DNA from: Vitrella brassicaformis
Taxonomy: Eukaryota; Sar; Vitrellaceae
Direction of reading: 5' to 3'
Length of the DNA: 28,213 nucleotides
Assembly (NCBI GenBank): GCA_001179505.1
Contig: CDMY01000324.1
Span: 1 to 28,213 of the forward strand
In this document: positions 1 through 9,077 of the stretch, piece by piece
Layout: every line of letters starts with the position of its first letter
Position numbering within the stretch: position 1 is the stretch's first letter
Position numbers and translations under genes: made by a program
The notes under the pieces: model-generated
Databases searched by the model: none
Seen by the model: the letters and a program-made list of their open reading frames with translations, nothing else
What the model was told of the DNA's origin: nothing

Positions 1-630
1 TGTCGATGAGATGCTGTCGATGAGATGATGTGTGTGTCCCCCTCACACACTGGCTGAAGATGAAGTGACATAGCTGCCTAGTAGTGCACGCCCGCCCCAT
101 CACGACCCAAACCCAGATGCACAGAACAGCTAGACAGCAGAGGAAAGAGAGGCCAGAAGGGCAACAAAGCAGTCCAGCCTCAGGCGCAGAACGTGCAGGC
201 AAGTAAAGATGCTGTGTCGATGAGATGCTGTCGATGAGATGATGTGTGTGTCCCCCTCACACACTGGCTGAAGATGAAGTGACATAGCTGCCTAGTAGTG
301 CACGCCCGCCCCATCACACACGACCGATCCACCCAAACCCAGATGCACAGAACAGCCAGACAGCAGAGGAAAGAGAGGCCAGAAGGGCAACAAAGCAGTC
401 CAGCCTCAGGCGCAGAACGTGCAGGCAAGTAAAGATGCTGTGTCGATGAGATGCTGTCGATGAGATGATGTGTGTGTCCCTCTCACACACTGGCTGAAGA
501 TGAAGTGACATAGCTGCCTAGTAGTGCACGCCCGCCCCATCACACACGACTGATCCACTGTAAACCCAGATGCATAGAATAGCCAGACAGCAGGAGAGAG
601 AGAGGCCAGAAGGGCAACAGAGCAGGCCAG
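1..630. repeat. Tandem repeat, about 214-226 base unit, three copies
   Basis: The unit starting TGTCGATGAGATGCTGTCGA begins at 1, 215 and 441. The first unit is 12 bases shorter than the second because it lacks part of CACACACGACCGATCCAC. The third is more diverged, and a fragment of the same unit reappears near 665-725. Each unit contains a GTGTGTGTCCCCCTCACACAC core. Reading frames on the minus strand through this DNA only echo the repeat and show no sign of coding. It may be a minisatellite or subtelomere-like spacer. Confidence 0.9.
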
Positions 631-637
631 CCTCCGG

Positions 638-681
638 CGTGTGTGATGGGGCGGGGGTGCACGCCAGCCCCATCACACACG
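638..681. repeat. Perfect 15-base inverted repeat (hairpin)
   Basis: CGTGTGTGATGGGGC at 638-652 is the exact reverse complement of 667-681, with a 14-base loop that itself holds the palindrome GTGCAC. It lies where the third tandem unit meets a repeat fragment in opposite orientation, so it probably arose by inverted duplication of part of the unit. Confidence 0.85.
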
Positions 682-759
682 ACTGATCCACCCCACACCC
701 AGATGCACAGAACAGCCAGACGGAGGGAAAGGAAAGCAGTAGAATAGACAGAGGGAGGG

Positions 760-1312
760 GGGGCGACCGAGACACAAACTGACAGGCAGGCAAAGAACCC
801 CCCCCGCCTCACCCACCCGGCCGTCTTCGCTTCAAAGGGTCTCGAAAGGACATAGGCCAGGACACCAGGTAGTCACCGTCACCGCCGAGATGATGCGAGA
901 GCGCCGGCACGCCAAGCTCCTTCGAGCGATGTCGAGCGATGTTGTAAGACCAGATCTATGCCGGGAGTCGCCAGACCGGCTGACAGTAGAGCCGTAGAGT
1001 GGCTGAGAGCTCGAAGGGGCGCGTGGTGGTGACACATCTGCCGCTCGTGGAAAGAGGTGTCGAATGAGAACGAATGACAGGTCGACAGGACCGGGAGGGC
1101 GAGGCGGAGCCGATGGCAAGCTCCCCCCCCCGCCCTCGAGGGCAAGGAGGGGTGCTGTTGGCCGATCTCAGTGCGAGCTTAGTGTTGCATGCAAAGCCCC
1201 CAAGCTCGCATATGCGTTCGTTCTCCCCCCCCCACCCTCCTTTGTACAGATGGTGCGTCCATGAAAATAGTGCGAGTCCCGGAAAAGAACGGGGACGAAG
1301 GTGAGAGACGAA
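760..1312. other. Leader/intergenic DNA upstream of the first gene
   Basis: No convincing gene is seen. The stretch has runs of C/G (near 785-800 and 1120-1135) and a purine/pyrimidine-biased segment around 1220-1250. An ATG at 1261 opens a 13-codon frame (MKIVRVPEKNGDE) that runs into a GTGAGA donor-like site at 1301. It could be a first exon or a short upstream ORF of the gene that follows. Confidence 0.4.
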
Positions 1313-4300
1313 ATGGATGTCGCTGAAGAGGCTCACCGAGGCGTCATTCCCACGTTTATCGCCCAGTGCGTGAAGGAGTACTCGACGACACCGTCATTCA
1401 CTTGCGTGACGAGGCTGCGGGAGAAGAGAACGGCTGTCCCAGGTCATGAGGAGACGGGCAGGGCAACGTTGAACCAACATCCTTGGTCACGAGTGAGCGA
1501 CTGCAGGAGAAAGCGGCTCTTTTCCACAGCGGAGCCTTCACAAGACTTAGTGTGTGTGTTTCTTCGTGCTTGAATGGTGTGTTCAGAGTCCTCGTTACGA
1601 GCCTGGTTTGGTTGAGTCGACGCTGAGAGCTCCGACAAAGGACGAGAAACCTATCCTGAGGTGACTCCTGTAACAGTTCCGCACACTGCAGTGAACCGGA
1701 TCTCTTTTGTTTGTCTCCAGAGTTCACTCGTACCTGGAGCACCTTCATGGCGAACTCGACAGGCAAAACATCGCTCTGCAGGTAAGCTCAATGCCGCTGC
1801 CTCTCTCGTCTCGATCTCAGCCCGCCTTCCCTTTGTCCGCTCTCAGCAGTCCCTGTTGCATGCGCAGAATCTTCGGAACGGAGAACGGGGAAAACGACGA
1901 TCCCCATCAACCTTTCTCGGATCTGGCCGAGCCGACTGCTCCCTGTATCAGGAGCAGGCAGAAGATGGTCTTCGCAGAGCCATCAGGAAACAGCCACCCG
2001 AAGAGAGGGACGCAGGTGAGACAAATATCCAACGGACAATGTCTGTCATCACTCCTGACATCGCTTGTTGTCAAGTTAGGCCGACATGTAAGAGGGAGCA
2101 GTCGGCTGAACGGCGGCATGACGCATGTATGCAAGGCAAAAACACCCTGATTCATTGAAGTCTTCATTCTCACTCTATGCAGGGGATCGATGGCGAGTGC
2201 CATGTCCGCAGACTTGATAAACGTGACCTCGGCGCACTGATCCCGTCATTTTATCCACCGCGGCCGGCCAAGCGTCTTCGCTCTCGGTCCCTCCCACCCC
2301 CAGAAACACAGGACGAGCAACAGGCACTGCTTCGCGACACGAGCGGTGAAAAAGAGCCGGGATTCGACGATGTCTTTGAGAAAGAAGCCGACACTGTCAG
2401 GGCGCAAACGAGAGACGGGATCCTCTTCCGTGATGGCCATCTGCTGACCCCTACTGCGAGAAACGAGCCAAGAGTATCATCGGTTCCGCCAGTGCCGCGC
2501 TCGACCGGGGTGATTATGAGAGAGCTGAAGCCCCATCCCAATCCTCTCGTCCTGCCGGCAGTCTCTCTCCGCCACTACCCAAACGAATACAGACAATGGC
2601 CAAGCCTCGACCCTTGTCCGCAAATGGCTGCGCAACTGAAGAATCTGGATGAGAGGAAAACGGCTCTGCTCCACCAGTCTAGGAGGGGCGAGAAGCGGGC
2701 GGCAAACGAGCAAGAACCATTCGATGTCATGTCTTGGTGGCGGGGAGACAGAATGCAGCATGGAGTCAATGCAAGAGAGGAAACGACGAAGCAACACAAT
2801 CCAGCGGAGGTCAGGCCCACGCCAGCAGACCAGACGGAGCCAAGAAAACCTGCGGAAGCGAGCCAACTTCAACCACAGCCAGATCCTCCGAGGACTGAAG
2901 ACAATGCGCCGTCACTGTCTGTATCGGCCTCGCCCCCGCCGCGCTCGCCCTCCCCCCACGACGAGCAAGCGCTCATACATCGCGATCGGTGAGACAAAAC
3001 ACGCCCGATACGCATTTTCGCTGCGATGACGTTTCCTTCTGCTGCTTCCGTGCAGTCAAGTGGTGAGATATTCAATTCGATGCCACCAGTCAGTGCGACA
3101 GCTCCTGAACAGCCCCCACAGCAGCCTGTTGATGCGGGATTTGAAAACGTCGCCGTGCCGGCGTTCAGCTTACCGCAAGAACCGGCTAAGGGCCCTTCGA
3201 GTGAGGAGATGCATAAGCAGGAAAGTATACATGACGAAAGTAGCGACATGTTTGGATCTGGCGGGTTGCAAGAGCGGCCAAGAGGCCTACACCGGGTATG
3301 GTTGCAGTCGAGCCAGCCATGGAAGAGGAAGAGGAAGAGGAAGAAGAGATCACAGCGTTGAACTTGACGGACGAGGTAAGGAGGAAGAACGACAAAGTCG
3401 ATCTGACTGCAATTCTCATTCTCTTATCTCCCGTAGATGGTGGCAAACGACGAAGACGTAGAGGACGTCGTCGAGCCTGCCGCCGAAGGTATGTCAACCA
3501 CGGTTGTGCGCAATGTCCAGCCATCCATCGACCACCCCGCATCCGTGTCTCTACCAAGGATCAAGAGGAGCGGTTCCTTCTCTCGCCATCCATCCAGAGA
3601 GTCCTATTCGTCATCTTCCACTTCGGTTTCACCTGTCGCTCCTCCAGCTCCCTGGGTCACGCCCCCCCATACACCGCCAATGCCCTCACCCAAGGCTGTC
3701 CATGCCGCACGAAGGAATTCTGACGCCCTCGTCGGGGCGATTGCCAAGTCTGGTGGTCTCAAAAAACTGTCGAGAGAGTGCGTCGTGCGTCGCTGCAGAC
3801 GCCCTTCCCGCGTCTTCGCTTACTGGCATTGACAGCCACTGTCGAAGACTAACACCGGAGGGGCTCGGTGTCGATGGTCGTGGAGGAGAAGGAAGAGCCT
3901 GAAGAAGTCCAGGCGGAAAGTGAAATGGCGCATCCCGCCGGTTCCGATGCTGGAAGCGTGGCGGGGAGGTCTGGGCGGGGTGAGGTGATAAGCCTGATGC
4001 AGACTGTGGGGGAGATTGTGAGGCAGCCGCAGTCATTCATGGAGAGGCTTGAGGGCTTTCTGCCTGCGACCCAGCCGGCTGAGCCGACCAAGACATCACC
4101 CGTGTCTCCACCAAAGAAGAGAAGCTCTCTTTCGTCCCTTCCGTCGTTCCCTCTCGGCTCACTTGCGGAGGAAGTGCCTGCATCGTCCAGCGCTGAAGAG
4201 AGCCCCGAGACAGAGGAGAGCGAGAGGTCGGTGGAGCGAGGCCCAGTGGCACGGATGGGTGATCGAGTGACCAACCTAATCACTGGGGCGCTGGACAATA

Positions 4301-6423
4301 TCGGGCTTGGTTCTCAAACGACGCCCGAGAAGGCTGAATCACCGCCTAGGCCATCCCTATCTGTTGCACCTCCCCCTCCTCCCCCTCCTCCCCGGCTGGA
4401 AGAGAAGAGGCGATCGAGCACTGACAAAGACATACGGCCCTCCGTCTTCTCACAAGTGTCGACATACGCTCCCACACAGATGTTCCGTCAATCGGTCGCT
4501 GCGCGGGAGGAGGCTGACGAGCCGTCAATGTCATCATCAGAGGCTGAGGGAGAAACTGAGACAGGTGTGTTTCAACTAAGGCGGTTCCTGCCCCAGCAAC
4601 TCTTTGCCGCGGCACTCACGGCCAAGGATTCCTTTCCATCATTGCCCGAGTTGAAAAACGTCGCAGAGAGGGATGAGAGTTTGTCGTCGGCGTCTTTCAC
4701 GCCTTCTTCTGAGCGGCAAACAAGGGCTGCAAAGGCGCAGGCATCGCGGCCGACGTCTCCGCCAGTCCGTGTACCGCCACTGAAGCTACACACACGTGGG
4801 ACCGCCCCGAAGGATGAAAAGATCTCGCCCATCAAGACGGTTATTCGGGCGAAAGAACAAGTCAGCCCGCCACGACCAATCACCAAAGCAGGTAGATATT
4901 CATAGAATAGCGAGGACAGGCACCAGCCCTTGAATGCGTGTCTGTCTGTCTGTCTGTCTATCTCTGTCTGTCTCTTTTGCCTGCAGCTGCCAGCACTGCC
5001 AAAGAGCAACTGGCTCCTGCAGAGTCTGCCACGGCAGAAGAGCCGTCAGGGATGCCATCGAGGACCCAGTCAGTGCCGTTCAAGACAGGAAGGAGCCGTG
5101 AGTCCCTCCAGTCACAGCACAGATACTATACCGCCAAGTCGCCAACCTCACTCACCGACAGGGACAGACGCCTGTCAGGTAACACACCAACGAATACAAT
5201 GTGTTCGACAGAATGTGCCTCTTTCCACTTCCCTGACAGGTCGAAGACGCATGACGGCGGACCCACCCGCCCATTTGACATCGATGCACGCCATGTCCTT
5301 CAAGACTTACACCGACGAGGCCCCCATCATGGCTGACGAAGCATTCGAGAGCCTTCCCTCCTCTGAAGCCACATCCCATCAGCCGCTCGAAGTTGAAACG
5401 AAGGAGGAAGCAGCTATTGACCATCAAGCGGAACTTGTCTCGGAGTCCGCAAGCGACACACGGCGGGAAATCATCCAAGCGCCAGCAAGCAGCGAGCAGC
5501 AAGCGCCCCCCGTGGGGCCGATTCCGCCAAGGAAGGATGTCTGGCTACCAGAGGCCAAGACAGAGAAGATCGATGAGGCTCCGCCAGCTCTGCCGATTCA
5601 TTCGAGGCCAACGGACGATGGAGTGGCTGCTCGTGTTGAAAAGGAAGCGGGCAAAGAAGTGAATGAAGCTGCGCCAGAAGATGCGGAGGCAAAGTTCTCT
5701 GACCAGGTCGTGGCCGTGGGGGAGAGTGAAAGGGAGAGGGCAGAGGACACTGATGAAGCTCCACAGCAGCTCGAAGAGCCGCAGCCGGCAGTCAAAGCAG
5801 CATCGCTGATCCCTCTGGTTGTTGAGCAAGATCTCCAGACTGGAACAAAAGATGTGGCTGAAGTTCCGGAGCAGCATCAAAGTGACAAGGCGGAGTACAC
5901 TGATGAAGTGCCACAACAGCCAGAGGGGCCACCACCGGCAGCCGACGCGGCATTCGCACCTATCGCTGCAGCGGCGATCCCTGCAAAAGCAGAGCCGGTG
6001 CTCGAGGTGGAAAGAAAAGGCTCGGCTGATGTTCTGGAGACACGAGGAGACTTGCGTGCAGCGCTTCCGCTTCCCCCACCGAGTCCTCCAGAAAGCGAAG
6101 CCTCGCATGAGGGGGACAAGTCTGTAGCTGCAGAGGAGAGGAGCGGCTCTGACGATAGTGTCCCGCCACCGCCGCAACCAGCGCCCTATGCTCAAGAGCC
6201 GATCGAGGTTGCAGCCGCTCCCGCTGCCCATCCCCCACGGCTACCTAGCCCCTCTGCGTCTCCCAGCTCATCCATTGAGACATCCTCCCGCCGCTCTCTA
6301 CCTTCACAATCTCGACGACCCCCGCCCCTTCCACCACCTGCCCCGCCTCAAGCCCCTGACGAGGCGGTATCGCTATCATCGCATGGGTCCCTGTCGATGC
6401 AAGACGAAGGTGATAGTGGATGA
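1313..6423 (+). CDS. Long Pro/Ser/Glu-rich, probably disordered protein, about eleven exons
   Basis: Not recognised. Frame-consistent exons: 1313-1549, 1587-1660, 1721-1781, 1821-2015, 2183-2988, 3061 to about 3224, about 3275-3375, 3437-3777, 3861-4891, 4987-5178 and 5240-6423, with stop TGA at 6421. Every junction has GT/AG and preserves phase except the one between 3225 and 3298, which is unresolved. The 39-base intron 1782-1820 is in frame and may be retained. The product is about 1,450 residues. Residues 1-120 are the only globular-looking part (FIAQCVKEYSTTPSF, then helical SYLEHLHGELDRQ). The rest is rich in P, S, E and A: an acidic run (nine E) near 3320, a poly-Pro stretch near 4370, the helix RRFLPQQLFAAALTAKD near 4585, and TDE(A/V)PQQ repeats in the last exon, which ends in a PPPLPPPAPP tail. 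No membrane segment is seen. A scaffold or cytoskeletal role would be a guess. Confidence 0.6.
4930..4980 (+). repeat. Intronic TCTG/CTGT microsatellite
   Basis: The intron 4892-4986 carries a (TCTG)n tract near 4940-4972 directly before its CTGCAG acceptor. Here it serves as the pyrimidine-rich tract. Confidence 0.8.
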
Positions 6424-6652
6424 GTGTGAGATGATGAGATGATTGTCCTGTATGTGTCTGTGTCGAGCCACGATCTTTGCATGAAGACATTGCGATTCAT
6501 CAAAATTGTCACGGTGTAACTGACCAGTCAAAACGTCGGCTTGCGCCCTTCCATCAATCTTCTGTTTCCTTTCTCCCGACCTTACTGGCCGAGTGCGTTA
6601 CCACCGACTCACTGTTTCCTTTCCGTTCCCACCACCTCACTTTTGTCTTCGA
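6424..6652. other. 3' flank of the first gene
   Basis: No gene is seen. It holds the probable 3' UTR of the upstream plus-strand gene and, if the minus-strand gene ending at 6653 is real, that gene's 3' UTR as well. The two would be convergent. Confidence 0.4.
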
Positions 6653-7732
6653 TTACTCTGCCTCCTCTTCCTCCTCACTCTCTTCCTCCTCTCCCTCCTC
6701 CCTCTCTCCCTCCTCTCCCTCCTCCCCTTCGTCGTCATCCTCATCCCCTTCGTCGTCATCCTCATCCTCCACCTCTCCACTGCCCCACCCCCTCTCACAC
6801 TCGCCCTCCTCACTCTCTCCCTCCCCCTCTCCCTCCTCTCCCTCCACCTCCTCACTGCCCCGACACTTCTTCTTCTTCTTCCTTCTCTGCCGTAGCATCT
6901 CGCCACACAGCCGAGCGGCCAGTCCAGCAGGCTTGGCTGGTCGACCCTTGGCGCAGGTCGGCCAGACGAACTGACCCTTGTTGTCAGTCTGCAACGAGCA
7001 CACAGACGACTCGTGCAGACGGGCCGGCGTATACTGACTGCCTTATTCTGCATATCAATGCAGTGTGGTGGACCATCCGGCCAGCCACAGAAACCTCCCG
7101 TCACTTACTCGACAACACAAACGCTGCCAATCCCGACTTGTCTTTCCGTGTCTGAAGGTTCCGATCCCGAGTCCGCCAAGTACTGCCACCTCTTCAGTGG
7201 TGTGCCGGCAGAATGGGACAAGGAATTCGATGAATTGCCCGCATTCCTCGAGGCTCTCCGCTCAGCCAACGCTGTGAGTACACGCTGACATACACACCCC
7301 ATCCAATGGAAAAGACACGGACACATTCTCTCTCTCTCTCTGTGTGCTGTATTATCCAGCACTGGTGGCCTGCATCTGACTGCAGTCCTGACCACGACAA
7401 CACGCCGGCAGGCGCAATGGTGAACCAATTCTCGGGAATGCTGCAAAGATCAGGCGGACACACACACTGGTGGACTCCTTCATCGTGGGATGCTTCCACA
7501 GTCACCTCTTCTTGGTGTTCTGGCCGTAGAAATTGATGTGGTAAAGATCAGGACTGCAGGGCTCGGCTTTGGTGGAGTGTCCGGCCACGACACCACCAGC
7601 TGTGGCATCCAGGATCAAGACTTGGCAGTCCGCATCGCCGTTGTGGAGCTTGACCCCCGTTCTGCTGTACACACGGCCGCCGCTCCTCCAGACGTAGAGA
7701 TGCTGACCACGGGATGGTGCGATTGTTGCCAT
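6653..7732 (-). CDS. Candidate minus-strand gene with acidic C-terminal tail
   Basis: Not recognised. The start ATG at 7732 sits in good context (ATCATGG). Exon 7732-7506 (MATIAPSRGQHLYVWRSG...) has C/G-rich third positions and reads like a beta-rich globular start. An intron 7505-7441 then leads in phase to SIPENWFTIAPAGVLSWSG. A GTAAGT donor (7108-7103) and TTGCAG acceptor (ending 6989) join TSRDWQRLCCR to TDNKGQFVWPTCAKG. The last exon, 6988-6653, has a KKKKK patch followed by about 60 residues of almost only D, E and G, with the stop directly after. The intron between about 7360 and 7230 is not resolved. The plus strand offers a rival: 7160-7273 (AKYCHLFSGVPAEWDKEFDE) has good codon use and is followed by a convincing GTGAGT...CTCTCT...CCAG intron into 7360-7536. 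Only one strand is likely to be right in the overlap. Confidence 0.35.
6655..6875. repeat. TCC/GGA-rich low-complexity tract
   Basis: Nearly uninterrupted CTC/TCC triplets, with an 18-base block (CCTTCGTCGTCATCCTCATC) repeated in tandem around 6728-6768. Read on the minus strand it encodes the D/E/G-rich tail of the candidate gene. Read on the plus strand it gives poly-Ser/Pro. Confidence 0.85.
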
Positions 7733-7919
7733 GATGCCTTGACACACGAGTTTGCCGCTAGGCAACCATATGTGAGGACGGAAATTGAAGTGGAAAACAG
7801 AGGGGAAAAGTGGTGGGCGGCCAGTGCATCCTGGCCCGGGGGGGCTCGGCGTCTTTTTCCACTGGGTGGGTATACACCGAGAATACGGACGCCAACAGCC
7901 ACAGTGGAGAGGCTGTCGA
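7733..7919. other. Short stretch with no supported gene
   Basis: Frames are open on both strands but none shows a recognisable product. It would be the promoter side of the minus-strand candidate starting at 7732. Confidence 0.3.
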
Positions 7920-8095
7920 GCCAGCCCTGGCCTCATTCTTGCAGAGGGCGATGAAGGTGAGCCAGCCCTGCCTCATTCTTGCAGAGGGCGATGAAGGTGA
8001 TAGTGGAGAGGAGTTCTTGCAGAGGGCGATGAAGGTGATAGTGGAGAGGAGGGGTGATAGTGGAGAGGAGGGGTGATAGTGGAGAGGAGGGAGCG
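7920..8095 (+). repeat. Compound tandem repeat containing acceptor/donor-like sites
   Basis: GCAGAGGGCGATGAAGGTGA occurs at 7941, 7981 and 8019, each preceded by TTCTT. It is followed by GTGATAGTGGAGAGGAG-type units repeated about four times to 8095. Each first-type copy looks like an acceptor (TTCTTGCAG), a 12-base segment AGGGCGATGAAG, and a donor (GTGAG or GTGATA). The plus-strand frame through it would repeat FLQRAMKV. It lies just upstream of the small Pro-rich gene, so it may be part of that gene's 5' UTR or first introns. Confidence 0.85.
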
Positions 8096-8130
8096 TCACT
8101 GGCTTCATCCGCCGGGCTGCGTCGAGAGAC

Positions 8131-8640
8131 ATGGCGTCATTCCTCCCACAACAGCTGTTCGGGCCGACTCCTCCCCCGCCACCAGACAAGCGAGCGTCGG
8201 CTGCCAGCGTTCTTTCAACACATGAGCCCCCGGTGCCGAGCCCAGCAGCCGCAAAGGCAAAGATCGCTCCTGCCACACCTCCCCCAGCCCCCCCTGCCGA
8301 TCTCTTCGACGAATCTGAGAAGTCCGACACGTCTTTGCGTGGTCGACTGGCAGCAAATCTTATCAAGGGCCGTGAGTTTGCGGCGACAGTTCTCAACAAC
8401 ATGAGGGGTCAGACGGGACAGGGGACTGCAGCGCCACCTCGGCCTCCCCCTGCGCCCCATCGGCCTTCTCCAATGGCATCGATGCCGAGTGGCACGTTCT
8501 CTGAGAAAGCATCTGTCTCGCGATCATCATCCTCTGTTGGAGCTGCCCCCGGTGTCGCCTCTCGGCCGAAACCGAAGCCCCGTCCCCCCCCAATGATCCC
8601 GTTGCTGCACAGATCGCCTGGCTCCGCCGACTCAGACTGA
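8131..8640 (+). CDS. Small Pro/Ala-rich protein with an FLPQQLF motif
   Basis: An uninterrupted 169-codon frame from ATG 8131 to TGA 8638-8640, with a stop in frame shortly upstream (near 8076). It starts MASFLPQQLFGPTPPPPPDK. Next come an Ala/Pro-rich stretch, an acidic patch (DLFDESEKSD), a likely amphipathic helix (GRLAANLIKGREFAATVLNN) at residues about 70-90, and then Pro/Ser-rich sequence to the end. Not recognised. FLPQQLF and the order helix then PPRP-type proline run both recur in the long protein encoded at 1313-6423 (FLPQQLFAAALTAK; RVTNLITGALDNIG followed by poly-Pro). It may therefore be a shortened relative of that protein or share a binding partner. A further upstream exon cannot be excluded. 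Confidence 0.6.
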   Translation: MASFLPQQLFGPTPPPPPDKRASAASVLSTHEPPVPSPAAAKAKIAPATPPPAPPADLFDESEKSDTSLRGRLAANLIKGREFAATVLNNMRGQTGQGTAAPPRPPPAPHRPSPMASMPSGTFSEKASVSRSSSSVGAAPGVASRPKPKPRPPPMIPLLHRSPGSADSD

Positions 8641-9077
8641 GAAACCGGCCAGGATAGGGAGGGGGGGAAGGGAAAGAGGGGCGGTTCTTTGAGAGATATT
8701 GATTGACGTCATAGGGCCCTTTGTCTCATAGATAGATAGTGTGGCATCGTCCATAGAGTCTTCGCTGCCGACGATTTGTGTCTGTTGTGTGTGGATTATT
8801 GCCGGTGTGTCGGTGTCCCTCAGCCCTACGTGTGTGCCTTGATCTCACCCTCCCTGCATGCGAGCAAGAAGCTCATCAAACACACGCAGAAACACCAGAG
8901 GCTCTCCTTCTTGACCCCCTACAAAGTCAAGAATTGAGCACGATCACGTACCTCGTGGTTTTGCATAGTTTTCCTTGAGAGCATGCTTCCGATGAGGCAG
9001 CGTCGTCCGCCGTGACGCCATCCGTCCCAGCGGTCACACCGATCCATCCGTCAGCCTCCCTCCCATCTTCTCGTGCG
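8641..9077. other. Intergenic region upstream of the POT1-like gene
   Basis: 437 bases with no convincing gene. It begins with a GGGAGGGGGGG purine run, then GATAGATAG and TG-rich DNA, and ends in the probable 5' UTR and promoter of the telomere-binding gene. An in-frame TGA at about 8978 lies upstream of ATG 9078. Confidence 0.5.

Noticed and set aside
1-630. CRISPR-like array
   Set aside because: The whole 214-226 base unit is repeated without unique spacers, and the surrounding genes are eukaryotic.
1-800. Minus-strand ORFs of 65-91 codons
   Set aside because: They repeat the same Cys/Leu-rich peptide because the DNA is a tandem repeat; no domain, no independent codon bias.
1313-1549. 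LisH or WDR91-type N-terminus in the long protein
   Set aside because: CVKEYSTTPSFTCVTRL loosely resembles the LisH pattern but lacks enough matching positions to claim it.
6410-8131. The small gene at 8131 as the last exon of the long gene
   Set aside because: A donor-like GAAG|GTGATA exists at 6411, but the intron would be about 1.7 kb, ten times longer than the others, and a stop follows in frame. Shared motifs are better explained by relatedness.
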